Shown: positions 54,681 to 64,000 of the stretch, piece by piece
Layout: every line of letters begins with the position of its first letter
Position numbering within the stretch: position 1 is the stretch's first letter
Assembly (NCBI GenBank): GCA_022447555.1
Contig: JAKVBF010000002.1
Span: 1-64,000, forward strand
DNA: 64,000 bases
Source of the DNA: Mariniblastus sp.
GTDB lineage: Bacteria; Planctomycetota; Planctomycetia; Pirellulales; Pirellulaceae
Reading direction: 5' to 3'
Made by a program: the position numbers and the translations under genes
Notes under the pieces: generated by a model
The model's database searches: none
Told to the model about the DNA's origin: nothing
Seen by the model: only the letters and a program-made list of their open reading frames with translations

Positions 54681-56312
54681 TTATCTAACCAACTCGATTC
54701 GCTCGGCGCCAACACGGCCGTGACCATAATTGCGTACGGAGATCGAATAATGGCGTTCAAACCAGTCTTCAATCTGCTTCTCACGACCGAGATCAAATTC
54801 GCGATGAACGCCAAGGGTCTTGCCTGTCGCCGGCGTTTGTAGTTCACCATCGCGAACCACGATCTGGCCCGCCTTCACAACCAACCATGGCCAACTGAAC
54901 ATCGTTTCGTAGTTTTCGGAAGGGGTATAGACCACGACATCCGCATCGGCCCCGATTCCGAGATGGCCTTTGTTGGGAAGCCCCAATATACGAGCGGGAC
55001 CTGCCCGTGTGATGATCGCTATTTCTGACAGGGTGTACTCTCGGTCCAGATCTCTCAAGCAACTCGCTTGAAGCACGCGTGGATGCACTCGTTTTAGCGT
55101 TTCACGTCGGAAGCTCGCGTCCATCAATAATCGTATGATTTGAGGATAGGCTAAAAAGCTACCCCCGTTGGGGTGGTCACTACTCATCACCACTTGCCAA
55201 GGATCCTTTACCCGCAGGTACCATTCCAGCCCAATGGCCCACTGTAACGAGTTGACAAAGTTGCGATTTCGATAGTGGATCGGAGAAATTCCGCATCCCG
55301 ACTCCAATTCGGTGTCGCAGGAGTACCATTTGTCACCATTTATTTTTTGGAGGAAATAGCCCAACGGCCCATCTGCAGTCATACTCGTCGTCTCGCCGAA
55401 CATCACCTGTCCAACATCGACCGTCAGTTCCGGGTGTTCGTTGACGTAGTCGACCAAGGGTCCCACCTTGGACTCCATACCCATGTCTGAATCACCACTG
55501 CCTCCATAGCTGTGGAACTGAACATGAGTCATGTGGGCCTTTAAACCATCTAGCGATCGCATCGTCTCAAGAGTGGTTGACCAATTTCCCGGGATGCCAA
55601 GATTGTTGCCGTGGATATGCACGGGATGAGGCAGACCTAACTCATTGGCCGCACGGGCAATCCCCTGAACCACCTGACGGGGCGTTACCGAAAAACCGTC
55701 GATCAGCTCGTCAAGATCACGCGCGTTTCCTGCAGCTCTCTGCTTCCACATTTCCACACCGCCCGGATTTACCAATTTCGGCGCAAAGGCTCCGGCACGG
55801 TTGATCAACCAACCCAAAAAAGACTGTAGTCCAACGAGATCATTTTCAGCGATCAGCTGCAGCGCCAACTGGTTGTTACCGACCAAAACAAAAAAACCGG
55901 TGTCAATATTGGGAATCAGTTCAAATTCATGGTGGATGTGTCTCGCCCCCATAGGAGTCACGGCGGCGTCAAAACAGGTCGTATAACCAAGACCCGTGTA
56001 TCGATAGCCTGCCGTTAAGATATCAGGCACGCTCCCCATCGGTGAATCACGACCGGTCAGACCATTACCGACCCGCCCTTGTTCCGGCTGCATCTTGCGC
56101 GCGGTGTTCACCTTGGGACCGGCGATGTGGCAATGCATATCCACTGCGCCCGCCATCACAACACGACCGCTCACATCGATCGTGACCACGTCCGTCGGGG
56201 TTTCAGGTGCGGATACCACCTTGCCGTTTTCGATCCAAAGATCGGCAACCACCCCATCGACGCCCTGAGCTGGATCGTAAATCGTCCCCCCAGACAGTTT
56301 CAGAAATGGCAT
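54681..56312 (-). CDS. fhcA: formylmethanofuran dehydrogenase subunit A / FhcA
   Basis: 543 residues from ATG 56312. Amidohydrolase-fold subunit: FLKLSGGTIYDPAQGVDG, the metal-binding VDMHCHIAGPKVNTARKM, PVHIHGNNLGIPGN, THVQFHSYGGSGDSDMGMES, VVMSSDHPNGGSF and GIGADADVVVYTPSENYE. In methylotrophs and planctomycetes this subunit (FhcA) of the formyltransferase/hydrolase complex releases formate from formyl-methanofuran analogues, using H4MPT-linked C1 carriers. The usual fhcB, fhcD and fhcC are not adjacent. A small gene of unknown role ends 26 bases upstream in the same direction. The family is sure; the in vivo carrier is inferred. Confidence 0.94.
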   Translation of the reverse strand: MPFLKLSGGTIYDPAQGVDGVVADLWIENGKVVSAPETPTDVVTIDVSGRVVMAGAVDMHCHIAGPKVNTARKMQPEQGRVGNGLTGRDSPMGSVPDILTAGYRYTGLGYTTCFDAAVTPMGARHIHHEFELIPNIDTGFFVLVGNNQLALQLIAENDLVGLQSFLGWLINRAGAFAPKLVNPGGVEMWKQRAAGNARDLDELIDGFSVTPRQVVQGIARAANELGLPHPVHIHGNNLGIPGNWSTTLETMRSLDGLKAHMTHVQFHSYGGSGDSDMGMESKVGPLVDYVNEHPELTVDVGQVMFGETTSMTADGPLGYFLQKINGDKWYSCDTELESGCGISPIHYRNRNFVNSLQWAIGLEWYLRVKDPWQVVMSSDHPNGGSFLAYPQIIRLLMDASFRRETLKRVHPRVLQASCLRDLDREYTLSEIAIITRAGPARILGLPNKGHLGIGADADVVVYTPSENYETMFSWPWLVVKAGQIVVRDGELQTPATGKTLGVHREFDLGREKQIEDWFERHYSISVRNYGHGRVGAERIELVR

Positions 56313-56338
56313 TGAGAGTCCTTTCTCTTACAATTTTT

Positions 56339-56578
56339 TTAACGCGGTTGCCGCGGACGGTAAGCAGTTGACCCGGACCTTGGCCCGTCACTCTCGTCCG
56401 CTTGTTGCAGACGATCATCCATGGCAATTCTGGATTCCAGATCGTCGAAAACAGCTTCCAACTCATCGTAGTGACGACCAATTCGCTCAAGTCGCTCCTG
56501 CATATCCGAAGACTTTGCTGACGGACCGTCGGTGTCGATCGCTATTTTTCGGGCTTTGTACCGCGGGCCAAACGCCAT
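56339..56578 (-). CDS. small coiled-coil protein upstream of fhcA
   Basis: 79 residues from ATG 56578; a GTG at 56587 would add three. The core MQERLERIGRHYDELEAVF and DDLESRIAMDDRL is a predicted amphipathic helix or coiled coil, followed by a Gly/Ser/Arg/Pro-rich tail (SGSTAYRPRQPR). It ends 26 bases before fhcA and is probably co-transcribed. No named family. It could be an accessory or assembly factor for the FhcA complex, but that is only inference from position. Confidence 0.6.
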   Translation of the reverse strand: MAFGPRYKARKIAIDTDGPSAKSSDMQERLERIGRHYDELEAVFDDLESRIAMDDRLQQADESDGPRSGSTAYRPRQPR

Positions 56579-56699
56579 GAGATTCACTTCATGTCAAAAA
56601 TAAGTAGTTACTTGTCGAGGCTTCTCTGGAACGACGGTATTCGATTGTTCTAGGACACAGGCCTAAATTCAAGGGTCAATCTATGGCCAACCTCGTCTT

Positions 56700-58289
56700 T
56701 TAGTTTGAACTCACCTTCAGCTCGTCTCTAAGTCGTTGAAGTTCCACCTTCAATTCCGCTCGGGCTTCCTCGTAAAGCGGGTCGTTAATGAAACTCATAT
56801 TTTCATTGGGATCTTTCAGCCGATCCATCAAGTCCCACTGGTCAATATTGACTTTTGCCCGACCATTCTCTCGATCTATTTTTCGGTAGTAATGTATCAA
56901 TTTATACCGCTCCGTCACCACCCCGTAGTGAGCCGCCACGTTGTGGGTTCCTAGTTCGTAATAGTGGTAATAGAACGACTGCCGCCAATCTGAAGGATGT
57001 TGCCCAGCCAAAATCGGCTTCAGTGAGCGACCTTGCATGTCGGCAGGAATCTCAATTCCAGCAGCATCCAAAAACGTCTCCGGGAAATCTAAATTGGATA
57101 CGATTTGACTGGTGTGACTGCCGGGCTCGGTCAAGCCTGGCCATCGAATGATCAAGGGAGTTCTCAATGACTCCTCGAAAATCCATCGTTTGTCATACCA
57201 ACCATGCTCGCCCAGATAAAATCCTTGGTCCGATGAATAAATCACAATCGTATTATCTTCGAGGCTATTTTGCTTCAGATAGTCGAGAACCCGGCCTACA
57301 TTATCGTCGACCGAGGAAATGCACCTCAGGTAGTCTTTGATGTAATACTGATAATGCAAACGTCGCTTTTGTTCATCCGTCTTCGCCGACTCACGATATT
57401 TTAAATAATGATCATTCCGATTCTTATACGCGGCAATCCAATCGGATTTCTGCTCCGGTGTAAACCGACGGAAAAATCGTTTCGCCTGATCCGATTCCGG
57501 ATCAGGGAACAACTTCAAGTCGAAACCCGGTCGCATGTCTTTCCCCACTTCCATGGCATTTTCAGCGAGCACCTCAGCCCGACCTGAATAATCGTCCAGC
57601 AAGTTACTTGGCTCGGTGATGCTTTCTTTTTCAAACGTTTGTAAGTGGTCTTTGCTGGGTAACCAAGCCCGATGAGGAGCCTTGTGTTGCAACATCAGCA
57701 TGAAAGGCTTGTCTTGATTCCGATCATCTAACCACTTCAATGCATGATCGGTCGTCACATCAGTAACATAACCGGATACTTGTTTCCGACCGTTGGGTGT
57801 AAGAAAGTCGGGGTTGTAATAGTTACCTTGTCCTGGAAGTACAAACCAATGATCGAAGCCGGTTGGATCTGATCCTAAATGCCATTTACCTACAACGGCC
57901 GTTTGATATCCCGCAGATCGCATCAGCTTGGGGAACGTTTGTTGGGAGCCGTTGAATTTGTCACCATTTTGACGGAAGCCATTCAAATGCGAGTACTTAC
58001 CCGTCAAGATCACGGCTCGGGCGGGCCCACAGATAGAATTCGTAACCAAGCAACGATCGAAACGCATTCCCTGACTCGCCAGGCGATCTAGATTGGGAGT
58101 CCTGTTGATTTGCGAACCATAAGCCCCGATGGCTTGGTAAGCATGATCATCAGAAAAGATAAAAACAATATTAGGTTTCGATTGAGAACCCCCTTCCTCT
58201 TCAAAGGGGCCTGCCTGCAAACCGTCGGCTAAAAAACCATACACCATACCGGCAACAGCCAAAGCTAATGCAACTTTTTTACATCTCAT
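56700..58289 (-). CDS. exported sulfatase (FGly type)
   Basis: 529 residues from ATG 58289, which gives the signal segment VALALAVAGMVYGFLADG. ATG 58322 and the frame to 58394 are longer alternatives. Type I sulfatase: KPNIVFIFSDDHAYQAIG (metal Asp pair), the formylglycine motif C87-G-P-A-R91 in VTNSICGPARAVILTG, VGKWHLG, MLQHKAPHRAW and VIYSSDQGFYLGEHGWYDKRW. The Cys is converted to formylglycine, so an FGE enzyme is needed elsewhere. Such enzymes remove sulfate esters from algal polysaccharides, fitting a marine planctomycete. Periplasmic or secreted. No carbohydrate-active neighbour shows the substrate. Confidence 0.94.
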   Translation of the reverse strand: MRCKKVALALAVAGMVYGFLADGLQAGPFEEEGGSQSKPNIVFIFSDDHAYQAIGAYGSQINRTPNLDRLASQGMRFDRCLVTNSICGPARAVILTGKYSHLNGFRQNGDKFNGSQQTFPKLMRSAGYQTAVVGKWHLGSDPTGFDHWFVLPGQGNYYNPDFLTPNGRKQVSGYVTDVTTDHALKWLDDRNQDKPFMLMLQHKAPHRAWLPSKDHLQTFEKESITEPSNLLDDYSGRAEVLAENAMEVGKDMRPGFDLKLFPDPESDQAKRFFRRFTPEQKSDWIAAYKNRNDHYLKYRESAKTDEQKRRLHYQYYIKDYLRCISSVDDNVGRVLDYLKQNSLEDNTIVIYSSDQGFYLGEHGWYDKRWIFEESLRTPLIIRWPGLTEPGSHTSQIVSNLDFPETFLDAAGIEIPADMQGRSLKPILAGQHPSDWRQSFYYHYYELGTHNVAAHYGVVTERYKLIHYYRKIDRENGRAKVNIDQWDLMDRLKDPNENMSFINDPLYEEARAELKVELQRLRDELKVSSN

Positions 58290-58815
58290 TTTCAAGTCCA
58301 AATCTCTTAGGCGAATTAACATTGCCACCAAATCCTTACGGCCGCCACCAGCCGTTGGACCAATGTGTACAAACGTTTCACGCGACACTCCCACTATAGG
58401 GGATCAACGCGATGGCTGCAAAATACCAGAGCGCATTGTGTCGGTCAGTAAAACGACCAGAGTGGCACCTCAAACCAAAAGCTTATGTGTGAACCTTTTC
58501 GGTTCAGAGAGCTTTTAAGGGTTTACTTCTCACCCACGAATCGGCCAATTCCCAACCTTCAGATGGCGGTCGACCTTGCCATGTATAGGGCTGGTAACAA
58601 TCAGGACTAGTCGCAATCGGCAAACTCACTCGGCCCCCACGGCTCTTTCTGACCAACTTTCTAAAACGCGTGCCATTCTCAAAAAATTGGCCATCTTGCC
58701 TTTTAGATTGTGTCAGAATAGCACTAATCAAACGAACATTTCATGGTTCAGCAGACGCCGATACAGCGCCTGGAAAAGTTGAACCAAGTCCTGGGTATGG
58801 AGTCCGGAGTCGAAA
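58290..58815. other. intergenic stretch with weak ORFs only
   Basis: A 75-codon minus-strand frame (58504-58731, TTG start) contains PYTWQGRPPSEGWELADSWV, which has plausible protein-like composition, but I see no SD or family and do not call it. Overlapping plus-strand frames are shadows. Confidence 0.35.
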
Positions 58816-60297
58816 ATGATCGGTCAGCAAAAAGCACGGGTGAGATTGGCAGTGATGGTGACATTGATCACCGGAACGCTCACATCAAATGGGCAGGAAG
58901 TTATCCGCTCCGATTTCGCGATTCAAGAGCGAAACAGTCGACTAGAATTGACCGAAGAGATCCCCGTAGACGAATCCTTCTTACCTGAAGTGGGCTTTGG
59001 TCTGGTACCGGTCAACCCTCGTGACAACTCGGTTTGGATGCAACAAAGCGCTGCAGGCGATCCCAATTCGCCAATTGATGATCGTGTCATGTCGATGCTT
59101 CGAACCGGAAAAATTGATCAACCGGTCAACGAAAGTCAAGTCGATCAAATCGAGACCATTCGTACGCGCTATTCCGACGGCAGCGTTCAGATTTTGAAAA
59201 ATGTATCGCAGGACAAACTCGGTAATTTCTACAACCACGGTATCTGGCGACTTTTTAACCAAAAAGGCGAGGTATTGGCTGCGGGTCAATTTAATCAAGG
59301 TTTAATGGAGGGGCAGTGGCAGCGGTGGCATCCAGCCAACTCCGAAGGCCTTTTCCGCACTCAGCCTTTCAATCAATTTCAGGGTCCGTTTCTTTCCACC
59401 GCGACATTTACAAAAGGCAAGATGGATGGCGTCTGGGCACTATTTGACAACGAACGCCGAAAAATCTTAGAGATCCCTTATCGCGATGGTAAGCGGCATG
59501 GCGATGCGAACTGGTGGTATCCCAACTCTAATAAAATGAGACAGGCTAGTTTCCGAAATGGCCAGCTCGATGGGACCGTCAAAGAGTGGGACAGCCAAAA
59601 CAACGTGGTACGAAATGAGGAGTTCATTTCAGGAAAAAAAATTGTACGGAACACGTCATTTTATCGCCCCAAACAAAAAGAATCCGAAGCCTACTTTCTG
59701 GATTCAGAGATGGCATTGGACGGCACTGATAATTGGTGGGATGCTCAACCTGCTCTATACATGCCACGCGGCAGCGCGATGCAACATGGCCCTGTCTCTG
59801 CCTGGCATGACAATGGTCAACTTAAAATGCAAGGTCAATACATCAATGACAATCGAGAAGGCCGTTATTCTTGGTGGCACCGAAATGGCCAGCGATCGCT
59901 GGCTGGGGTCTATGAAACCGGTAATAAAACGGGTACCTGGATTTGGTGGCACCCCAACGGTATGAAACAAATCGAGGGGACCTATGAATCCGACCTCGAG
60001 TCGGGGATCTGGACCTGGTGGGACGAAGCTGGCAACGTCATCGCGACTGAGGAAATGACGCCTGCCGCGGCAACCGAACAACTAATGGAACCAAAGTCAA
60101 ATCCCGGATTAGAGCAGCCAGAGTTACTGCCTCCTCCGATTGCCCCACCAGCTAGCTTGGGCGATTCACTGGAAGAAATCAAACCAGCAAGTCCCTCTGC
60201 GACGCAACCAAGTACGCCGCTCCCGCCGATAAGATTTGACGACGAGGAACCATCTTCCCCCGTCTTACTGAATGAACCTCAGACGATTGAAAAATAA
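58816..60297 (+). CDS. exported MORN/YwqK-repeat protein
   Basis: 493 residues from ATG 58816 with a GGAG SD six bases upstream. N-terminal signal-like segment (VRLAVMVTLITGTLTSNGQ). A string of about eight MORN_2/YwqK-type repeats follows, with the pattern G...GxWxxWxxNGxxxxxGxY: GQWQRWHPANSEG, GVWALFDNERRK, DANWWYPNSNKMRQA, GPVSAWHDNGQLKMQGQY, GRYSWWHRNGQRSLAGVY, GTWIWWHPNGMKQIEGTY, GIWTWWDEAGNV. The C-terminal ~80 residues are Pro/Ser-rich. In other bacteria such repeats occur in antitoxins or surface proteins. The function here is unknown. Confidence 0.85.
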   Translation: MIGQQKARVRLAVMVTLITGTLTSNGQEVIRSDFAIQERNSRLELTEEIPVDESFLPEVGFGLVPVNPRDNSVWMQQSAAGDPNSPIDDRVMSMLRTGKIDQPVNESQVDQIETIRTRYSDGSVQILKNVSQDKLGNFYNHGIWRLFNQKGEVLAAGQFNQGLMEGQWQRWHPANSEGLFRTQPFNQFQGPFLSTATFTKGKMDGVWALFDNERRKILEIPYRDGKRHGDANWWYPNSNKMRQASFRNGQLDGTVKEWDSQNNVVRNEEFISGKKIVRNTSFYRPKQKESEAYFLDSEMALDGTDNWWDAQPALYMPRGSAMQHGPVSAWHDNGQLKMQGQYINDNREGRYSWWHRNGQRSLAGVYETGNKTGTWIWWHPNGMKQIEGTYESDLESGIWTWWDEAGNVIATEEMTPAAATEQLMEPKSNPGLEQPELLPPPIAPPASLGDSLEEIKPASPSATQPSTPLPPIRFDDEEPSSPVLLNEPQTIEK

Positions 60298-60556
60298 GTG
60301 CCGGGGTAGATCATGGCGTTACCAAGATCTGTTTTCAAATCCTGTGGATAAATCCTCTCTATCTGCGAAAACGGCTTGAGGTATTTAAGACCTCTGCTTA
60401 CCTCGCTGTCAGTAGGTGTCCCTAACGACCCCAAGCCTGCAATGCCCGCCTTGCTTCATCTAGCAAAATGGAAATAAAAATGGGGAACGACGGATAACAA
60501 ACGGATATGGGGTCGACTAAACTAAGTGATCTAAGCCCTCGTTTTCCTGTTCGACA

Positions 60557-62665
60557 ATGGACTCTGCCATGAATTATCGAGCCTTTATAGTCACCGCCGT
60601 TTTCCTTTCATTCGCCGGTGCAGGCACCCTTAATGGGCAACTGCCGGACCGCGAAGTCCAAGAGAAACTGGAAAAACTACAGCTGCTTGACCTATTCGAA
60701 ATAGAATTTGCGTCGGATCCGCAAATATCGCCCGACGGCAAGACCATCGTCTACGTTCGAAACCGATTCGACATCATGAAGGATTCCCGGCGGACCGCTT
60801 TATGGACCATTGATTCCAGTGGGCGCCACCTCCCTTTATTTTCCGGGAAATTCAATTATTCATCACCGAGGTGGTCACCCGAAGGAGATCGAATCGCATT
60901 CGTTTCCAATGAAAATGGGAGCAATCAAATCCATTGTTATTGGATTGCGGAACGAAGAAAATCCCAACTCACCAATGTGAATCAATCGCCCAGCTCACTG
61001 ACTTGGTCTCGAAATGGGAAACTGATCTGTTTCTCGATGAGTGTACCTAGCAAACCCCAACCTTTTGCGGCAATGCCGGTCAAACCAAGCGGTGCTGAGT
61101 GGGCCGCACCACCGGCGGTCATTACCCGAATGAATTACCGGCGTGATGGCGCGGGCTATCTACCTGAGGCTTTCAATCACCTTTTTGTGATTGATTCAGA
61201 GGGCGGCTCATCCAGACAATTAACCCACGGAGAGTTCCACCATCCTGGACCGTACGCTTGGGTCGGAGATGATTCAGCGATTATCTTTTCGGCAAATAGG
61301 CATGCCAATCACGAATATGATCCGGTCAATAGCGAGATCTACCGAATCCAGATTGCCGATCGCAAAATCACACCCTTAACCACGCGACAGGGTCCCGATT
61401 CAAATCCAGTCATTTCGCCAGACGGAAAGACCATTGCCTACGTCGGCCATGACGACACACTCCTCGGCTATCAACAAGACCAGCTTTACTTGATGGATGC
61501 CAATGGGAAAAATTCGCGTGTCATCATGGAAAAGATGGATCGTAGTATTCGATCACCCAAATGGTTGTCCCCGGGCGAATTGGCGTTCCAGTTTGATGAC
61601 AGTGGGGTTACCAAGGTGGCGATCACCCCACTCGATGGGACTTATTCAGTGGTCGCAGAAAATATCGGGGGGACATCGCTCGGGCGGCCTTACGGAGGTG
61701 GTAGCTACAGTGTTTCCAAAGAAGACAAAATCATCGCCTTCACGCAAACGTCACCCACCCATCCGGCCGACGTGGCCCTGACTGGGCCCAATCAAAAAGA
61801 ACGACGGTTGACCGATTTAAACAAAGGTTTGTTCTCTCACAAGCGGATCGGCAAGACAGAAGAAATCCGCTTTCAATCAACTCATGACAACCTCGATCTG
61901 CAAGGCTGGGTCATTCTTCCACCGGACTACGACCCGCAAAAAACATATCCTATGATTTTGGAAATCCATGGTGGACCGTTTGCAAATTACGGGCCCAGAT
62001 TCACACCAGAGTTGCAATTAATGGCCTCACAGGGTTATGTCGTCTTTTATATGAATCCTCGCGGCAGCACTAGTTATGGGGCCGATTTTGCCAACCTCAT
62101 CCACCACAACTACCCAGGCAACGACTACGACGACTTGATGAGCGGCGTGAGTAGCGTCGAGCAACGTTTTAATATTGACCCTGAAAATTTATTTGTCACA
62201 GGTGGCAGTGGAGGCGGTGTTTTGACCAGTTGGATCGTATGCAAGACCGATCGGTTTCGGGCGGCCGTCGTATGCAAACCGGTTATCAACTGGTATAGCT
62301 TTGCATTGACCGCGGACATGTACAATTATTTTTACAAGTACTGGTTTCCGGGCCTCCCATGGGAACACCAGGAACAATACATGGAAAGATCTCCCATTTC
62401 CCATGTGGGAAACGTAACCACCCCCACCATGCTTTTGACCGGAACCGAGGATTACCGAACCCCAATGTCGGAAACCGAGCAATTTTACCAAGCCCTGAAG
62501 TTGCAGAAGGTGGATACGGCGTTGGTTCGCATACCGGGCGCATCCCACAGTATTGGGGCGCGTCCTAGTCAACTGATCGCCAAAGTGGTCCACGTATTGA
62601 AATGGTTTGACAACCATCGCCACAAAAATGATAAGGCCCCTCAGCATCAGACCCCTGAGCCGTAG
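60557..62665 (+). CDS. exported S9 family peptidase (acylaminoacyl-peptidase/DPP-like)
   Basis: 702 residues from ATG 60557 (ATG 60569 would also fit the signal peptide YRAFIVTAVFLSFAGAG). An N-terminal beta-propeller of WD/TolB-like blades (SDPQISPDGKTIVYVRN, WSPEGDRIAFVSNENG, NPVISPDGKTIAYVGHD) precedes the hydrolase domain. That domain has MILEIHGGPFANYGP and the nucleophile VTGGSGGGVLTSW (Ser551). LLTGTEDYRTPMSETEQFY supplies the Asp, and PGASHSIGARPS the His. These are typical of S9C prolyl oligopeptidase relatives that trim oligopeptides. Periplasmic. Terminates 340 bases before gcvT. Confidence 0.93.
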   Translation: MDSAMNYRAFIVTAVFLSFAGAGTLNGQLPDREVQEKLEKLQLLDLFEIEFASDPQISPDGKTIVYVRNRFDIMKDSRRTALWTIDSSGRHLPLFSGKFNYSSPRWSPEGDRIAFVSNENGSNQIHCYWIAERRKSQLTNVNQSPSSLTWSRNGKLICFSMSVPSKPQPFAAMPVKPSGAEWAAPPAVITRMNYRRDGAGYLPEAFNHLFVIDSEGGSSRQLTHGEFHHPGPYAWVGDDSAIIFSANRHANHEYDPVNSEIYRIQIADRKITPLTTRQGPDSNPVISPDGKTIAYVGHDDTLLGYQQDQLYLMDANGKNSRVIMEKMDRSIRSPKWLSPGELAFQFDDSGVTKVAITPLDGTYSVVAENIGGTSLGRPYGGGSYSVSKEDKIIAFTQTSPTHPADVALTGPNQKERRLTDLNKGLFSHKRIGKTEEIRFQSTHDNLDLQGWVILPPDYDPQKTYPMILEIHGGPFANYGPRFTPELQLMASQGYVVFYMNPRGSTSYGADFANLIHHNYPGNDYDDLMSGVSSVEQRFNIDPENLFVTGGSGGGVLTSWIVCKTDRFRAAVVCKPVINWYSFALTADMYNYFYKYWFPGLPWEHQEQYMERSPISHVGNVTTPTMLLTGTEDYRTPMSETEQFYQALKLQKVDTALVRIPGASHSIGARPSQLIAKVVHVLKWFDNHRHKNDKAPQHQTPEP

Positions 62666-63009
62666 ATGCTGCTGGCAACCTTCACGCTCTGCTTCGAGCT
62701 GCAAGAAACGGAAAAGAGAAGCTGATTCAGAGACATTCTGTCTGTCAGACGACTGAAATCTGCTCTGCACAGGCCCGCCAAAGCCCTCGTGCTGCAGTAG
62801 GGTACTGGATTGGTATGAAGTCTTAATAACCAGTCGTGAAACGCTCGATTCGGCACTAGCCGGCAAAAGCATATTGGTTAAAATGCCGACTGTTCTTTGA
62901 CGTACAACTACCACCTCGGCCAGCCGATCTTGCTGCGCGCCTCACTTGCAAAATCGCGGTGCCGCCTGGCTCGAACGCCCGATGTTTTAACCGATTCTAA
63001 GGGGATATT
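62666..63009. other. upstream region of gcvT
   Basis: About 340 bases holding the gcvT promoter region. I looked for a glycine riboswitch, common before gcvT, and saw none of its conserved core. The minus-strand 241-codon frame here and inside the S9 gene is a shadow. Confidence 0.4.
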
Positions 63010-64000
63010 GTGACCTCCGTTGAACAACTTCTCAAAACTCCTTTCCATCAGTGGCACTCTGAACACCACGGCCGGATGGTAGATTTTGCCGGCTGGTCCA
63101 TGCCGGTCCAGTACCAGAGCATCATGGATGAACATCACCAGACCCGCAATTCGGTCGGCGTTTTTGACGTCTCTCATATGGGTCGGCTGTTTTTCAAAGG
63201 TACCGCAATTGACCAATTTCTCGACACCCTGACGACCCGCCGCGTCGCAGGAGTCGATGTCGGGCGGATTCGATACTCGTTAATGACCAATGAATCCGGC
63301 GGTATTCTAGATGACGTCCTCGTCTACCATCTAGCAGATGCAAGTGGAGCCCCATTTCACATGATGGTGGTCAACGCGAGCAACCGTGAAAAAATTGTTA
63401 CTTGGATCAATTCTCAAATACCCTCTCAAAGCGATATTGCCGTGGACGACCGTACGCTTTCAACCGCCATGATTGCCATTCAAGGGCCCAAAGCCAATGC
63501 GATGGTGGCCAGCATGTGTTCGGTAAACCCCGCTGACCTCAAATATTACACCGGTACCGCCGCAACCCTGAGTGATGTTTCCATGATTCTCAGTCGCACT
63601 GGCTACACCGGTGAAGATGGATGCGAACTGATCGTCGACAGCGAGCAAGCTCAAGCTGTCTGGGACAAGGTGATCCAAGCGGCAGCTGTACTAGGTGGCG
63701 GGGCGACCGGCTTGGCGGCTCGCGACACGCTGCGGCTTGAAGCCGCTATGCCACTTTACGGGCACGAACTGGGAGAGGAGATTAACCCGGCCCAAACCGA
63801 TCTACAATTCGCGATCAATCTTAAAGATAGGAATTTTGTCGGACGAGACGCGATCTTAGCTGCCAAAAATGATGCTTCGCTTCCGGTCAGAGTCGGCCTT
63901 GAGTTGGAGGGGAAACGAGCAGCGCGAGAGGATTGCGAAATCTTCGTCGATGAAAACAAAATTGGAGTCGTCACCAGCGGCACCTTTGCTCCAACGGTAC
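63010..64000 (+). CDS. gcvT: glycine cleavage system T protein (3' truncated by window end)
   Basis: GTG start at 63010 with an AAGGGG SD six bases upstream; 330 codons are inside the window and the frame stays open to the end (family ~365 residues). Family motifs are in order: GRMVDFAGWSMPVQYQSIMD, GVFDVSHMGRL, YSLMTNESGGILDDVLVYHL, IAIQGPKANAMV, LSRTGYTGEDGCEL and GLAARDTLRLEAAMPLYGHE. GcvT transfers the aminomethyl unit from lipoylated GcvH to tetrahydrofolate and releases ammonia. gcvH and gcvP would be expected next, beyond the window. Confidence 0.96.
   Translation, partial: MTSVEQLLKTPFHQWHSEHHGRMVDFAGWSMPVQYQSIMDEHHQTRNSVGVFDVSHMGRLFFKGTAIDQFLDTLTTRRVAGVDVGRIRYSLMTNESGGILDDVLVYHLADASGAPFHMMVVNASNREKIVTWINSQIPSQSDIAVDDRTLSTAMIAIQGPKANAMVASMCSVNPADLKYYTGTAATLSDVSMILSRTGYTGEDGCELIVDSEQAQAVWDKVIQAAAVLGGGATGLAARDTLRLEAAMPLYGHELGEEINPAQTDLQFAINLKDRNFVGRDAILAAKNDASLPVRVGLELEGKRAAREDCEIFVDENKIGVVTSGTFAPTV

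Noticed and set aside
58504-58731. 75-codon minus-strand frame
   Set aside because: Protein-like composition but a TTG start without SD, no homology I recognise, and overlap with a plus-strand frame.
62189-62914. 241-codon minus-strand ORF
   Set aside because: It lies antisense to the 3' part of the clear S9 peptidase gene and into the gcvT leader, with no family signature, so it is a shadow.
62666-63009. Possible glycine riboswitch upstream of gcvT
   Set aside because: I searched the leader for the conserved glycine riboswitch core and did not see it.

Overview
The window looks like chromosomal DNA of a marine planctomycete, probably Pirellulales/Pirellulaceae. This is inferred from gene content: three DUF1080 proteins, a DUF1501 remnant, an FGly-type sulfatase, FG-GAP/ASPIC-UnbV proteins, a DUF6268-like outer-membrane protein, a serine/threonine-kinase-like membrane protein, a zinc-ribbon/STN-like membrane protein and an orphan formylmethanofuran dehydrogenase A subunit (FhcA). 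Genes lie on both strands in short transcription units. GTG and TTG starts are frequent, and several are supported by Shine-Dalgarno (SD) sequences. I found no rRNA, CRISPR array, insertion sequence or prophage.

Layout. 1-8.7 kb: a 5'-truncated LRR/PDZ protein, a DUF420 protein, tRNA-Leu(UAA), a DUF1080 protein, a decayed carbamoyltransferase, a WcaF-like acetyltransferase, a beta-barrel porin, a YrhK-like membrane protein, a second DUF1080 protein and a 3' remnant of a DUF1501 gene. 8.7-15 kb: a heavy-metal RND efflux unit (Cys-rich secreted protein, CusB-like adaptor with extra metal-binding modules, CusA-like pump). 15-26.7 kb: a quinone oxidoreductase, an outer-membrane protein, two exported phosphatases, a GlsB-type protein, an unlisted 53-codon gene with its own terminator, a lipoprotein esterase, small exported proteins, an AI-2E-type permease and a K+-channel-like protein.

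26.9-44 kb: an FG-GAP/ASPIC-UnbV protein ending in a thioredoxin-like domain and split by one in-frame TGA that is followed by a bacterial-SECIS-like hairpin. Then come a CocE-type hydrolase, an FG-GAP protein, a PhrB-like photolyase, a class III aminotransferase, cardiolipin synthase, PhoD, a GT2 glycosyltransferase, a thioester-reductase-like SDR and a double-DUF1080 protein. 44-64 kb: IspH divergent from an atypical squalene/phytoene synthase homologue, a membrane MutS-family ATPase, glutamate dehydrogenase, a pseudokinase next to the zinc-ribbon/STN protein, FhcA with a small partner gene, a sulfatase, a MORN/YwqK-repeat protein, an S9 peptidase and the start of gcvT.

How the genes fit together. 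Most products are exported or membrane proteins for polymer breakdown, phosphate release and envelope maintenance. The central-metabolism genes (ispH, gdh, fhcA, gcvT, cls) are isolated rather than in pathway operons. The most notable signal is the candidate selenocysteine codon at 28794-28796. Other points of interest are the unlisted small gene at 20440-20601, two clear gene relics, and the pseudokinase/zinc-ribbon pair.
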